64,000 bases of DNA from positions 62,001 through 126,000 of the forward strand of contig NZ_JAWMWH010000003.1 in the NCBI RefSeq assembly GCF_037546185.1. The letters are read 5' to 3'. The notes under the pieces were generated by a model that saw only the letters and a list, made by a program, of their open reading frames with translations, searched no databases and had not been told where the DNA came from. Numbering within the stretch: position 1 is the stretch's first letter; every line of letters begins with the position of its first letter. Below are positions 44,098 through 52,371 of this stretch, one piece after another. The position numbers and the translations under genes were made by a program. Source of the stretch: Nicoliella lavandulae (GTDB lineage Bacteria; Bacillota; Bacilli; Lactobacillales; Lactobacillaceae).

Positions 44098-44290
44098 CTG
44101 TAATTTATAAATTATGGACTGACTGAAATAAATACGAAGATCAAAGCTAATATTATTGTGAGTCATAATTGCATGATAAAAGGCTTTAATGGATGTTAAT
44201 AATCATGACATGTACATATGAATAATATATGAATAATTACTAAATTAAGTGCAATAAACCGAATAAAAATAAATTTTTTGAAAAAAACAA
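44098..44290. other. AT-rich intergenic stretch without a gene
   Basis: Together with the flanking terminator and promoter, this makes a 386 bp gap between genes. I see no open frame with a ribosome binding site and no structured RNA in it. Confidence 0.6.
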
Positions 44291-44319
44291 TTGGATTTAC
44301 CGAATTAGTGTGATATAAT
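44291..44319 (+). promoter_or_regulatory. Promoter of the amino-acid permease gene
   Basis: -35 TTGGAT (44291-44296), 17 bp spacer, -10 TATAAT (44314-44319). This leaves a leader of about 90 nt before ATG 44415. Confidence 0.8.
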
Positions 44320-44414
44320 TAGTTAAAATTAAATTAGAAAACTAATTATATTTTAATTAAGCTTCAGTATACGTTATTTTTTGTAACATTAATTTGGAAA
44401 AGGAGTTGTTAAAC

Positions 44415-45806
44415 ATGGCAAATTCGAACATTAATAAAAATTCGGACGGTACTTACCGATCATTAAGTAATCGACACGTTCAAATGATTGCAATCGGTGG
44501 TACCATTGGAACCGGATTATTCTTAGGATCAGGTAGTACGATTGCTAAAACTGGTCCATCAGTACTTCTTGTATATCTAGTATTAGGATTGTTCTTCTTT
44601 TTAATGATGAGAGCAATCGGTGAAATGTTTTATTCAGATCCTTCCCACCATACATTTGTTTCGTTTATTACTAAATACTTAGGTCCAGCGGCGGGACGGT
44701 TTACAGGATGGACGTATTGGATCGGCCTAGTTTTTGTTTGTATGGCCGAGCTAACTGCGGTCGCTGCATATGTTAAATTTTGGTTACCCAACGTACCATC
44801 GTGGATTGTAGAATTAGTGTTCTTGGCCATTCTTTGTGGTCTTAACTTAATTGCAGCCCGACTATTTGCCGAAACTGAATTTTGGTTCGCAATGATTAAG
44901 ATTATTGCGATTGTTTCATTGATCATTACTGGAATCTTCATGATGGTTAAACAAAGTACTACTCCACTAGGACATGCTTCATTAGCCAATATTACTAAGG
45001 GATATCAAATGTTCCCTAATGGATCATTTAATTTTATTTCATCATTTCCAATGGTCTTTTTCGCCTTTCAAGGGATTGAATTTGTAAGTATTACCATCGG
45101 TGAAGCCAAACATCCCCGTCAAATCATTAAAAAAGCAGTTAACGAAACATTACTAAGAATCTTACTATTTTACATTGGAGCATTAGTTGTAATCATGGGA
45201 ATTATTCCTTGGCGTTCACTTTCTCCAGATGTTAGTCCATTTGTGCAAATCTTTGAATTAGCTGGCATCCCTGCTGCAGCTGCATTAATTAACTTCGTAG
45301 TGTTAACTTCAGCTGCTTCAGCATTAAACAGTGCTATCTTTTCATCAGGTCGACACTTCTATCAAATTGCTACTGAAGGCCGTGAAGGTAGTTTCTTAAA
45401 GGAAAAATTTGCTAAAATTTCAAAAAATGGAATTCCTACACCTGCCATTTTATTATCAGCTGGACTAGTTTTAATCACTCCAATTATGAGTGCAAGCGCA
45501 GCCACCGGATCAGTATTCACAATTGTAACTGGTGCATCTAGTGATATGTACATCTTAGTATATGCATTAACAATGCTTGCGCACCGTAAGTACCGTCAAT
45601 CAAGTGACTATTTACCAAGTGGATTTAAGATGCCTTGGTACAAGGTTACCAGTCCACTTACCATTGCCTTCTTTTTAGTTATCTTTGCTAGTTTATTCTT
45701 TATTAAGGAAGATATCATTGGCGCAGTTGCTGCAATCGCATGGGCAATTGGATTCGGCGGCTATGTGTTAATTACTCAAAAGAAATTAGAGACTAATGCC
45801 AACTAA
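44415..45806 (+). CDS. Amino-acid permease, APC superfamily (AAT family)
   Basis: 463 residues with 12 predicted membrane segments. The first carries the substrate-binding signature QMIAIGGTIGTGLFLGSGS, followed by GPSVLLVYLVLG and MMRAIGEMFY, all typical of the amino-acid transporter branch that imports amino acids with protons. The FQGIEFVSITIGEAKHPRQI loop is also conserved. Start ATG 44415, 9 bases after AAGGAG; the upstream TTG at 44394 would contain the ribosome binding site. It is a single gene between its own promoter and terminator. The substrate cannot be assigned; Lys-, Ser- and aromatic-specific members share these motifs. Confidence 0.88.
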   Translation: MANSNINKNSDGTYRSLSNRHVQMIAIGGTIGTGLFLGSGSTIAKTGPSVLLVYLVLGLFFFLMMRAIGEMFYSDPSHHTFVSFITKYLGPAAGRFTGWTYWIGLVFVCMAELTAVAAYVKFWLPNVPSWIVELVFLAILCGLNLIAARLFAETEFWFAMIKIIAIVSLIITGIFMMVKQSTTPLGHASLANITKGYQMFPNGSFNFISSFPMVFFAFQGIEFVSITIGEAKHPRQIIKKAVNETLLRILLFYIGALVVIMGIIPWRSLSPDVSPFVQIFELAGIPAAAALINFVVLTSAASALNSAIFSSGRHFYQIATEGREGSFLKEKFAKISKNGIPTPAILLSAGLVLITPIMSASAATGSVFTIVTGASSDMYILVYALTMLAHRKYRQSSDYLPSGFKMPWYKVTSPLTIAFFLVIFASLFFIKEDIIGAVAAIAWAIGFGGYVLITQKKLETNAN

Positions 45807-45855
45807 TATAACCATTTTTCAACCTGTTTTAGTATCTAATCATAGTGCTATATTT

Positions 45856-45886
45856 GACCAAAATCATTTACGATTTTGGTCTTTTT
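45856..45886 (+). terminator. Terminator after the amino-acid permease gene
   Basis: Perfect 10 bp stem gaccaaaatc / gattttggtc, 6 nt loop, T5 run. Confidence 0.88.
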
Positions 45887-46045
45887 ATTTATAAAAAGCA
45901 TGTCAAAATCATAGCTAATGGTATTAGATAAATGCAAAAAAATTGATTCACATTATGAAATATAGTAATATTTAAGTGTTACATAAAATGTTTTTATTGA
46001 AATGATTTTATTATTTATTTCAATAATGAAAAGGAGATAATGGTT

Positions 46046-46411
46046 ATGAACATTAAAAAATCTATTATTACTGGTGCAATTGCTGCACTAGCCACTACGT
46101 CATTTGCCTTGGCGGCACCAATTGCAAATGCTGCTGTTACTTCTCCAAAAGCAGCTCGTGGAACTTGGTATGGAACAGTCTATCAACAAACTCTTAAGTA
46201 TAAAATAGGTAAGAAACATGTATGGGTATACGATGATTATAAAAAGGGCCAAAAAAATAAGGGTATTAAATATACAATTGAAAAACCTTACAAAGGTTAT
46301 TATGGTGTTAAGCCAACTAGTGGTCAATATGAAAGTTCACCATTTAAAATTTCTGGTAAAACATTATTAGTAGAATACGATACTCAAATAATTCATTTAC
46401 ACAAAAAATAA
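46046..46411 (+). CDS. Small secreted protein with RGTWYG motif
   Basis: 121 residues. Signal peptide 1-~29 (IKKSIITGAIAALATTSFAL, cleavage near ANAAVT). The mature part is small, basic and Tyr-rich, beginning SPKAARGTWYGTVYQQTLKY. The R-G-x-W motif just after the signal is shared with the protein at 62666-63094. Start ATG 46046 stands 9 bases after AAGGAG; ATG 46040 is only 3 bases away and less likely. Function unknown; the size and beta-rich look suggest a small lipocalin- or OB-like barrel, which is a guess. Confidence 0.8.
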   Translation: MNIKKSIITGAIAALATTSFALAAPIANAAVTSPKAARGTWYGTVYQQTLKYKIGKKHVWVYDDYKKGQKNKGIKYTIEKPYKGYYGVKPTSGQYESSPFKISGKTLLVEYDTQIIHLHKK

Positions 46412-46421
46412 TATTACAAAT

Positions 46422-46454
46422 AAAAGTGCCTGGTCAGCTAGATCAGACACTTTT
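46422..46454 (+). terminator. Terminator after the small secreted protein gene
   Basis: Stem aaaagtgcctggtc / gatcagacactttt with two wobble positions and loop agcta; T run follows. Confidence 0.85.
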
Positions 46455-46594
46455 ATTGTCTATAAATACTTCATCTATTAGGTCAGTAATCGTTCAATCG
46501 TGTAATCGATAAATTATAGGCGAGCTGCTTTACTTTGCAACGATTAGCAACCATAATTTAAGTTAAAATATAAATTACAAGGGGGTACTGGCAG

Positions 46595-47293
46595 ATGAAA
46601 AAACTTGGCATTATTGGAGGAATTGGTCCGGAAGCAACGATGAGATATTATTTGGATATCATCAAGGGTTACCAAAATAAAATTAATAGTCAGCAGTCAT
46701 TGCCAGAACTATCAATCGTTAGTATTAATATGTATCATATGTTTGATTTACTAAATCACCATCAATATGATGATGTTGCTAATTATGTTAGTAATGCCGC
46801 AAACGAGTTACATAAATCTGGTGCTGACTTTGGCTTAATGTGTGGTAATACACCCCATATTCTTTTTCATCAAATTCAAGAAAGAACCGCCCTACCCCTG
46901 TTGAGCATTATTGAAACATCATTGACTAGGGCAAAAAGCATGAACTTAAAACGATTACTATTATTGGGCACAAAATTTACAATGGAAAATGATTTCTTTG
47001 CACAACCATTTAGGGATGCTGGTATTAATATTGTATTACCATCTGACAAAGACCAACAATGGATTCATGAAAAAATTGTTACTGAGTTGGAAAATGGAAT
47101 TGTAAATAACAATACTAAACAGCAACTGATTAAAATGATCAACCAATTAATTACTGAACATTCATTAGATGGAGTCATTCTAGGATGTACTGAACTACCG
47201 CTAATTATTAAACCTAATGATTTACAAGTTTCCACGTTTGATATTGCTAAGATTCATATTGATGCAGCTGTAGATATGATTTTAGAGAAATAA
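46595..47293 (+). CDS. Aspartate/glutamate racemase family protein
   Basis: 232 residues, cofactor-independent two-cysteine racemase fold. LGIIGGIGPEATMRYYLDII is the family's N-terminal signature. The first catalytic Cys is near residue 82 (LMCGNTPH) and the second near 196 (LGCTELPL). Such enzymes interconvert L- and D-Asp or Glu, supplying D-amino acids for the wall or metabolism. The MCGNTPH form with Gly after Cys is closer to the RacD/YgeA-type Asp/Glu racemases than to MurI (A/GCNT). Start ATG 46595, 9 bases after AAGGGGG. Single gene, ended by the hairpin at 47313. Confidence 0.87.
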   Translation: MKKLGIIGGIGPEATMRYYLDIIKGYQNKINSQQSLPELSIVSINMYHMFDLLNHHQYDDVANYVSNAANELHKSGADFGLMCGNTPHILFHQIQERTALPLLSIIETSLTRAKSMNLKRLLLLGTKFTMENDFFAQPFRDAGINIVLPSDKDQQWIHEKIVTELENGIVNNNTKQQLIKMINQLITEHSLDGVILGCTELPLIIKPNDLQVSTFDIAKIHIDAAVDMILEK

Positions 47294-47312
47294 ATCAATA
47301 GTTTAAATAACC

Positions 47313-47342
47313 AAAAAGACGCCGAGAATATCGACGTCTTTT
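47313..47342. terminator. Bidirectional terminator between convergent genes
   Basis: Stem aaaagacgccga / tcgacgtctttt with one mismatch, A and T runs on both sides. It lies 20 bases past the racemase stop and abuts the 3' end of the minus-strand gene ending at 47346. Confidence 0.8.
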
Positions 47343-47345
47343 ACT

Positions 47346-47933
47346 TTAGTTTTCAAATTCACTCCATTGTAGGGTGGAAGAATTTAATGACATATGATTA
47401 GCTGGATGGTTAGTATTAATATAACTTCCGGCAGATGCATAAATATTATAAATCTTATTGTAATAAGCTACTGAACCAGCAGCATCAGTAAGAAATGGCT
47501 TAGTTGCATCATTAGCCAAGCTAATAATATAAGCGTACTTGTAACCAAGATCGTTATATTCACTAGGGTTTAATTCCAAATTCTTGGCATCAGTGGCACC
47601 TGCATTATATGCATTTGCATCATGACTACTGTAGTAACTAGTTAACTTAGCTTGGTTAGTTACAAACCAGTCACCAGGAGTTGCATAGTCCGAAATATTA
47701 TCGGTACCATCTGCATTTTGGTTAGTAGTTACAGTTTGGTTAGTTACCGTTTGCTTAACCTTTGTGGTTTTCTTTTGCTTATGTTTCTTTTGATGATGCT
47801 TCTTTTTATGATGTTTCTTAGCTGCATTCGCAGTAATTCCACCATTATAAGTACTAATTGTTGCTGAACCAAATCCTGCTAATACAGTACTAGCAGCCAA
47901 CGCATATAATAACTTCTTTGTATTAATTGCCAT
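47346..47933 (-). CDS. Secreted protein with His/Lys-rich linker, function unknown
   Basis: 195 residues starting at ATG 47933 after TTGGAGG. A signal peptide covers about residues 1-38, with possible cleavage at ANAA. A strikingly basic segment (AKKHHKKKHHQKKHKQKK) spans about 38-57, then a Thr/Gln/Asn linker. The C-terminal ~110 residues are Tyr/Ala/Asn-rich with YNAGATDAKNLELNPSEYND, which recalls the Tyr-x-x-Gly segments of the surface proteins in this window. The His/Lys cluster could bind metal, teichoic acid or other polyanions of the wall; that is inference. No family recognised. Confidence 0.8.
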   Translation of the reverse strand: MAINTKKLLYALAASTVLAGFGSATISTYNGGITANAAKKHHKKKHHQKKHKQKKTTKVKQTVTNQTVTTNQNADGTDNISDYATPGDWFVTNQAKLTSYYSSHDANAYNAGATDAKNLELNPSEYNDLGYKYAYIISLANDATKPFLTDAAGSVAYYNKIYNIYASAGSYINTNHPANHMSLNSSTLQWSEFEN

Positions 47934-48034
47934 ATCATAGCCTCCAATATATTACTATATGATAAATTATACAACATAATCACGTAATAGTTTAAATTAT
48001 TATCATTTAATTTTAAATCTACGAATTAAATAAT

Positions 48035-48075
48035 AAATGGTAGCATGTCCAATCCATAGAACTTGCTACCATTTT
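48035..48075 (-). terminator. Terminator of the TauE/SafE remnant
   Basis: Perfect 11 bp stem aaatggtagca / tgctaccattt around an 18-19 nt loop, 20 bases beyond the remnant's stop. Confidence 0.75.
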
Positions 48076-48096
48076 TAATTTAAAGTAAGTTGCATA

Positions 48097-48449
48097 TCAC
48101 ATTACACAAGCTAACCCAATTGCAAAAATACCAACGGTTAGCTTAATTACCTTAGATGGGATTAACCGAACAATAATGGGTCTGATGCAGCCCCAAAAAT
48201 TCATCCAACTGTATTCAAAATTGCAATTAGCCATGTCTGTTTCCAATGACCCTTTAATTCTTTTATTGATGATAAGATAGTTCATGCACCAGCCCCAACC
48301 TGAGCTACTGTTACCGTTGCGTTAGCAGTTACTGGTGCAATTCCAATGGATAATAATACCGGATATAAAGTTAGTGAAGCTATCCCAATAATTCCAGTTA
48401 AAATACCAGCAATTAAACTCATGCAAACCAAAAATAAGAAAGTTACCAT
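48097..48449 (-). pseudogene. TauE/SafE-family anion exporter, degraded remnant
   Basis: From ATG 48449 the frame gives MVTFLFLVCMSLIAGILTGI and LTLYPVLLSIGIAPVTANAT, the N-terminal repeat of TauE/SafE transporters, then a TGA. The frame continues past it with SSIKELKGHWKQTWLIAIL, another family motif, and stops again. The C-terminal IIVRLIPSKVIKLTVGIF is in a different frame and ends at 48097. The normal protein is about 250 residues; here about 115 codons remain, with two stops, a frameshift and the middle missing. It is non-functional. Confidence 0.8.
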
Positions 48450-48564
48450 AATAAGCCTTTCACATCAACGGCACTGTTCATTTGGTTACGCCTGCACTTA
48501 CCAGTATTTTGTTTTCATTCTAATTCAATTATCTAGTTAAAACAACTCAAAAATGATCCAAAAT

Positions 48565-48600
48565 AAAAATTAGGTTACCTATATGGATAACCTAATTTTT
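48565..48600 (-). terminator. Terminator of the amidohydrolase-OppA operon
   Basis: Perfect 13 bp stem aaaattaggttat-type (aaaaattaggtta / taacctaattttt), 10 nt loop. It sits 15 bases past the stop at 48616. Confidence 0.85.
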
Positions 48601-48615
48601 ATAGAACTTTATATT

Positions 48616-50256
48616 CTATTTAACATATCCTTTAGAAAAGTCCCAACTAACGCTACCGGTTGGGGTATAGTTAAGCCCTTTAACATTGTCCTTAAGCGCT
48701 ACCGGATTGGTATTTTGATAGAATGGAATTGCACCTTGATCATTACCAAATACTTTTTCAGCCTTTACCATATCTTGCCAACGCTTAGTTAGATTGTTAG
48801 CATCATCATTTTCAGACTTAGCTAATAATGAATCATATTCCTTATTCTTCCACTTACTAAAGTTAATTGAACTATTGGATGTTTTAATTGATAGTGCAGC
48901 AATTGGATCTGGGAAACTTGGGTCCCATCCAGTGACCACCATGTCAAAATTACCAGCAAATGATCTAGCAATTCTTTGTTGTCTAGGTACATTAATGTTT
49001 GAAACCTTTAGTCCTGGTAGTTTTTCAAAGTTACTTTGCAAAAATTCTGTGGTCGACTTAGCAGCACTAGTATCATCATAAGTCAACGTTAAGTTTAGAG
49101 TTTTAAGATGTAGTTCAGCCATTCCCTTTTTAAATAACTTCTTCGCTTTAGCTAAGTTATAGCTAGCCGCATCTTTAACGTATCCTTCATCTGCAAAGTC
49201 TTTCCCGTTATAAGAAGCTAAATTGTTGCCAACAAATCCCTTCGTTGGTGTTGAGCCATCACCTAATACATCCTTTACGAATTGTTCACGATCAACTGCG
49301 AGTGAAAGTGCTCTTCTTATATTCCAGTTCTTGAAAGCAGCTACTTTATTTTCATTAAGCTCAATAAAGTTAGAATAAACAGATTTATTTTGTCTAAATT
49401 GACTAGTTCCTTTAAAGTGAGCAACTTGTTCCTTCCCGTTTAGACTTACCTCATCTAATTTACCAGTTTGATATTCATTCAAACCAGTTTGATTATCTTT
49501 AACTACCTGCATGTTAACTCGATTAAGCTTAACATCATTATGATTCCAGTATTGATCATTCTTAACTAACGACCAACTATCATTGGTTCCAGACCATCCG
49601 GTAACCTTAAATGGTCCGTTATATACTTGGGCACTACTATTGGTTCCATATTTCTTACCATATTGATTAGCTACTTTTTCATTTTGAGGGAAATAAGCAG
49701 CTTGAGTCACTAAGTATTTAAAGTATGTCTGTGGTTTCGTTAACTTAACCACCAATTTATATTTATTAGGGGCATAAACACCTAGTGTCTTAGGACTAGC
49801 TGTCCCCTTTTGAATAGCTGCATAATTTTCAACATGATCAAATACATATGCATCTTGAGATGCTGTTTTAGGATTAACCGTTCGTTGAAAACCATACACA
49901 AAGTCATTAGCTGTTACTTCATCACCATTGCTCCATTTAGAATGCCGTAAGTTAAATGTATAAGTCTTCCCATCTTTAGAAACACTATAGCTTTTTGCAA
50001 CTGCTGGTTCTACCGTTTTACCATCCGGACTAAATAATAATCCCCGATCAACATTCCCTAGCGTAGTTGCACTAGTGATATCCACACACTTTGATGGATC
50101 TAATGTAATTAGGTTGGCACTCGACATCCAATTTAACGTTTGCGTCTTTGCCGAATCGCTGCTAGTGTTCGATCCTGATTGACTCTTACCACATCCCACT
50201 AAACTAAAAGATAGTAACGCGGTACAACTAGCTAATAATAATTTATGTTTCATCAT
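48616..50256 (-). CDS. OppA-like peptide-binding lipoprotein (T-box operon)
   Basis: 546 residues. Lipoprotein signal with lipobox LVGC (Cys near residue 22), then a Ser/Asn linker and a family-5 extracellular solute-binding fold (SKDGKTYTFNLRHSKWSNGD, DFVYGFQRTVNPKT, RRALSLAVDREQFVKDVLGD). It captures oligopeptides outside the cell for an Opp-type importer, but no permease or ATPase gene is near, so it is an orphan receptor that must use a transporter encoded elsewhere. Start ATG 50256, 7 bases after a G7 run; the second codon is also ATG. It follows the amidohydrolase by 17 bases in one operon under the T-box. It is related to the protein at 56800. Confidence 0.9.
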   Translation of the reverse strand: MMKHKLLLASCTALLSFSLVGCGKSQSGSNTSSDSAKTQTLNWMSSANLITLDPSKCVDITSATTLGNVDRGLLFSPDGKTVEPAVAKSYSVSKDGKTYTFNLRHSKWSNGDEVTANDFVYGFQRTVNPKTASQDAYVFDHVENYAAIQKGTASPKTLGVYAPNKYKLVVKLTKPQTYFKYLVTQAAYFPQNEKVANQYGKKYGTNSSAQVYNGPFKVTGWSGTNDSWSLVKNDQYWNHNDVKLNRVNMQVVKDNQTGLNEYQTGKLDEVSLNGKEQVAHFKGTSQFRQNKSVYSNFIELNENKVAAFKNWNIRRALSLAVDREQFVKDVLGDGSTPTKGFVGNNLASYNGKDFADEGYVKDAASYNLAKAKKLFKKGMAELHLKTLNLTLTYDDTSAAKSTTEFLQSNFEKLPGLKVSNINVPRQQRIARSFAGNFDMVVTGWDPSFPDPIAALSIKTSNSSINFSKWKNKEYDSLLAKSENDDANNLTKRWQDMVKAEKVFGNDQGAIPFYQNTNPVALKDNVKGLNYTPTGSVSWDFSKGYVK

Positions 50257-50273
50257 TTAATTGCCCCCCCTTT

Positions 50274-51461
50274 TTAAAATTCCCGTTTACCATTCTTATA
50301 AACTGCTTTATCCAATTGTTGAACTGCCTTAACATCTAATAGCGGATTGGCGTCCAATACTAAAAAGTCAGCATACTTGCCCGCTTCTAGTGTTCCATAG
50401 TCAGTTAATTGCATTAATTCAGCTGAATGTCTGGATGTAGATAGTGCATCAAAGTTGGTAAAGCCTTCTTTTTCAACTAGTAATTCAAATTCTTTTGGTG
50501 TTTTACTGAAATCGTTATATGGGGTTCCAGCATCAGTTCCTAACGTCACTTTAACGCCCTTTTTGTAAGCTTTATGAATGTTGGCAGTTAAATCATTTAA
50601 TGCCTTAGCCAATTTATCATATTCCCACTTTGGTAATGTATTCTTTCCTTCAACTGCAATACTCCATGCAGAAATTAAAGTTGGTGATAGGTATGTACCA
50701 TGTGCTAACATCATTTCAATTTCTTCATCGTTCACATAAAAGCCATGTTCAACTGAATCTACACCCGCTTTTAGCGCATTCATAATTCCTGGATTTCCTT
50801 CAGCATGTGCCGCCACTACCGCGTGTTTGTTATGACTTTCTTCAACCGCCACTTTTAATTCTGCCAGTGTCAATTGTGGTTCATCCATATAGTCACCAGG
50901 TGACATTACACCACCAGTTGCCATTACCTTGGTGCTTTGAGCTCCGTTTTTAAAATTCGCTCTAACGGCCTTACGCATTTCATCTGGTGAATCAACTACT
51001 TTTCCACCATGGGGATAATCACCGTGGCCACCAGTCATCGTAAATGCATGCCCAGATGATAAAATCGATGGAACCTGTTTTAGTTTTCCATTGCGTTGTA
51101 ATTTAGCTAGGGTCGTATCCAATCCATAGGTACTTCCACATTCACGAATATATGTAACCCCCGATTTTAGCAATGCTCTTAAATTATTAACTGCACGCAC
51201 CGTCGTTTCAGTTTGATCAGCTTGTGGTGCACCATCAAATGTATTCGCATCCAGTGTCACATGGGTATGACAGTTAACTAATCCTGGCATTACAAACTTA
51301 TTATGTAAGTCCACTTTTGCATCAAATTCCGGAACATCATGACCAGTTCCAACTGCTAATAACTTGCCTGAATCATTATCTACTAACATCCATGAGTCAG
51401 AATTCACAGCATCATTCTTACCATCAAATAAATTCATGTTTACAAATAATGTATTACTCAT
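50274..51461 (-). CDS. Metal-dependent amidohydrolase (imidazolonepropionase/Xaa-Pro dipeptidase-like)
   Basis: 395 residues, amidohydrolase superfamily TIM barrel with two small beta domains. Metal ligands are visible: HTH at residues 65-67, Lys178 (TKVMATGG, probable carbamylated Lys), His219 (AHAEG), His239 (VEHGF) and Asp310 (LGTDAGTP). The closest relatives by look are the 'imidazolonepropionase-related' hydrolases, which include Xaa-Pro dipeptidases that cleave small peptides. Start ATG 51461, 11 bases after GAGGAG. It is co-transcribed with the OppA-like gene behind the T-box, which fits peptide uptake followed by intracellular dipeptide cleavage. Substrate not proven. Confidence 0.85.
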   Translation of the reverse strand: MSNTLFVNMNLFDGKNDAVNSDSWMLVDNDSGKLLAVGTGHDVPEFDAKVDLHNKFVMPGLVNCHTHVTLDANTFDGAPQADQTETTVRAVNNLRALLKSGVTYIRECGSTYGLDTTLAKLQRNGKLKQVPSILSSGHAFTMTGGHGDYPHGGKVVDSPDEMRKAVRANFKNGAQSTKVMATGGVMSPGDYMDEPQLTLAELKVAVEESHNKHAVVAAHAEGNPGIMNALKAGVDSVEHGFYVNDEEIEMMLAHGTYLSPTLISAWSIAVEGKNTLPKWEYDKLAKALNDLTANIHKAYKKGVKVTLGTDAGTPYNDFSKTPKEFELLVEKEGFTNFDALSTSRHSAELMQLTDYGTLEAGKYADFLVLDANPLLDVKAVQQLDKAVYKNGKREF

Positions 51462-51502
51462 AATAAAAATCACTCCTCAAATTTTTAAATCACTAATAAA
51501 AT

Positions 51503-51812
51503 AAAAAAAGCGCCCTAAATTTCTGTATCAGAAATAAAGGACGCCTAAAAGCGCGGTACCACCTTTTGTTATGCCGAATCATCTTGAATTAAAACGACAT
51601 CACTCAAACAAACCCGTTGATTTGCAGATTCAATAATGGGAATTCCCAGCACAGGTTACTAATTCACCCGGCAGCTCATAGAGGATTTTCATTTAACATA
51701 CTGATAGTTCCTTTCACCAAAATGGAACCTCTCTAATTCAATATTTTAAACTACTCTTTCTAATCGACGCTTTTAGTTAAAATTAAATTATCTTTCGATG
51801 TTATTTATTAAT
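51503..51812 (-). ncRNA. T-box leader, specifier probably ATC (Ile)
   Basis: The minus-strand RNA carries the T-box antiterminator signature GGTGGTACCGCG at 51552-51563. It is followed by a long terminator stem and T7 run (51503-51546). Stem I shows GAGTAG (S-turn side), an AGAGAGG bulge element and an apical GGTGAAA loop. Opposite the S-turn it reads TTAAATGAAAATCC; by alignment with the GAAA-NNN layout the specifier triplet is ATC at 51684-51686. Uncharged tRNA would stabilise the antiterminator and switch on the amidohydrolase-OppA operon. The base after the specifier is C rather than the usual purine, so the Ile assignment is probable, not certain. Confidence 0.85.
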
Positions 51813-51816
51813 AGTA

Positions 51817-51844
51817 ATTCTAACCGTTTTTTAATTATTGTCAA
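51817..51844 (-). promoter_or_regulatory. Promoter of the T-box operon
   Basis: -35 TTGACA (51839-51844), 16 bp spacer, -10 TAGAAT (51817-51822), just upstream of the leader. It lies directly beyond the 3' end of the yczE-like gene. Confidence 0.85.
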
Positions 51845-51858
51845 GCAATTTATTTAAT

Positions 51859-52335
51859 TTAACTTCGACTCGTTACAAATAAGTATTCCCATAATCGAAT
51901 TAATTGGCCAACTAATAGGACTGCAAGTACTGTCCCAATTCCAATCGCTACAATGTGGTGAACAAACGTTAGGCTTAGTATCAACGAAATAACAATCATC
52001 GTTAAATCAAAACCAAATTTAACCTTACCAAACTGAGCCTTTAATTGACTACTAACTACGTTGACCAAACCGTCTGCTGGAATTAATACAAAATCTGCTT
52101 TGACCATCATAAAGATGCCTAATGAAGTACATATAATTGCTAATAATGTTACTAATAATTGTTCCCATACATTACTTAGCACCATTCTATCTAACCCTAC
52201 TTTTAATCCATAAAAATCAACGATCCATCCAAATACAAATGCCAGCAATAGTTGCGCAATAATTTCAAACCTAAATTTTCGTAAAATTCCTAATTCAACA
52301 GCTACTAATACAATAAAAAAAATCGTTGTTGATGT
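51859..52335 (-). pseudogene. YczE/DUF6198-like membrane protein, C-terminal part cut off by IS
   Basis: The frame TSTTIFFIVLVAVELGILRK to the stop at 51859 gives four or so membrane segments (LLLAFVFGWIVDFYGLKVGL, VTLLAIICTSLGIFMMV, DGLVNVVSSQL). It fits the YczE/DUF6198 family of small integral membrane proteins. The N-terminal 59 codons lie at 53792-53969, beyond the insertion sequence. Rejoining across the duplicated target (GCGACATCAACAACG) restores one uninterrupted protein of about 218 residues. The apparent ATG at 52344 lies in IS sequence. Function of the family is unknown; many are encoded next to a GntR regulator, as here. Confidence 0.85.
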
Positions 52336-52371
52336 GCACCCCAAAAGTTGTACATTATTATATTGTTTTTC

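Noticed and set aside
52336..52344. ATG 52344 as the start of the 3' yczE-like fragment
   Set aside because: It lies in the IS terminal repeat. The true N-terminus is across the insertion.
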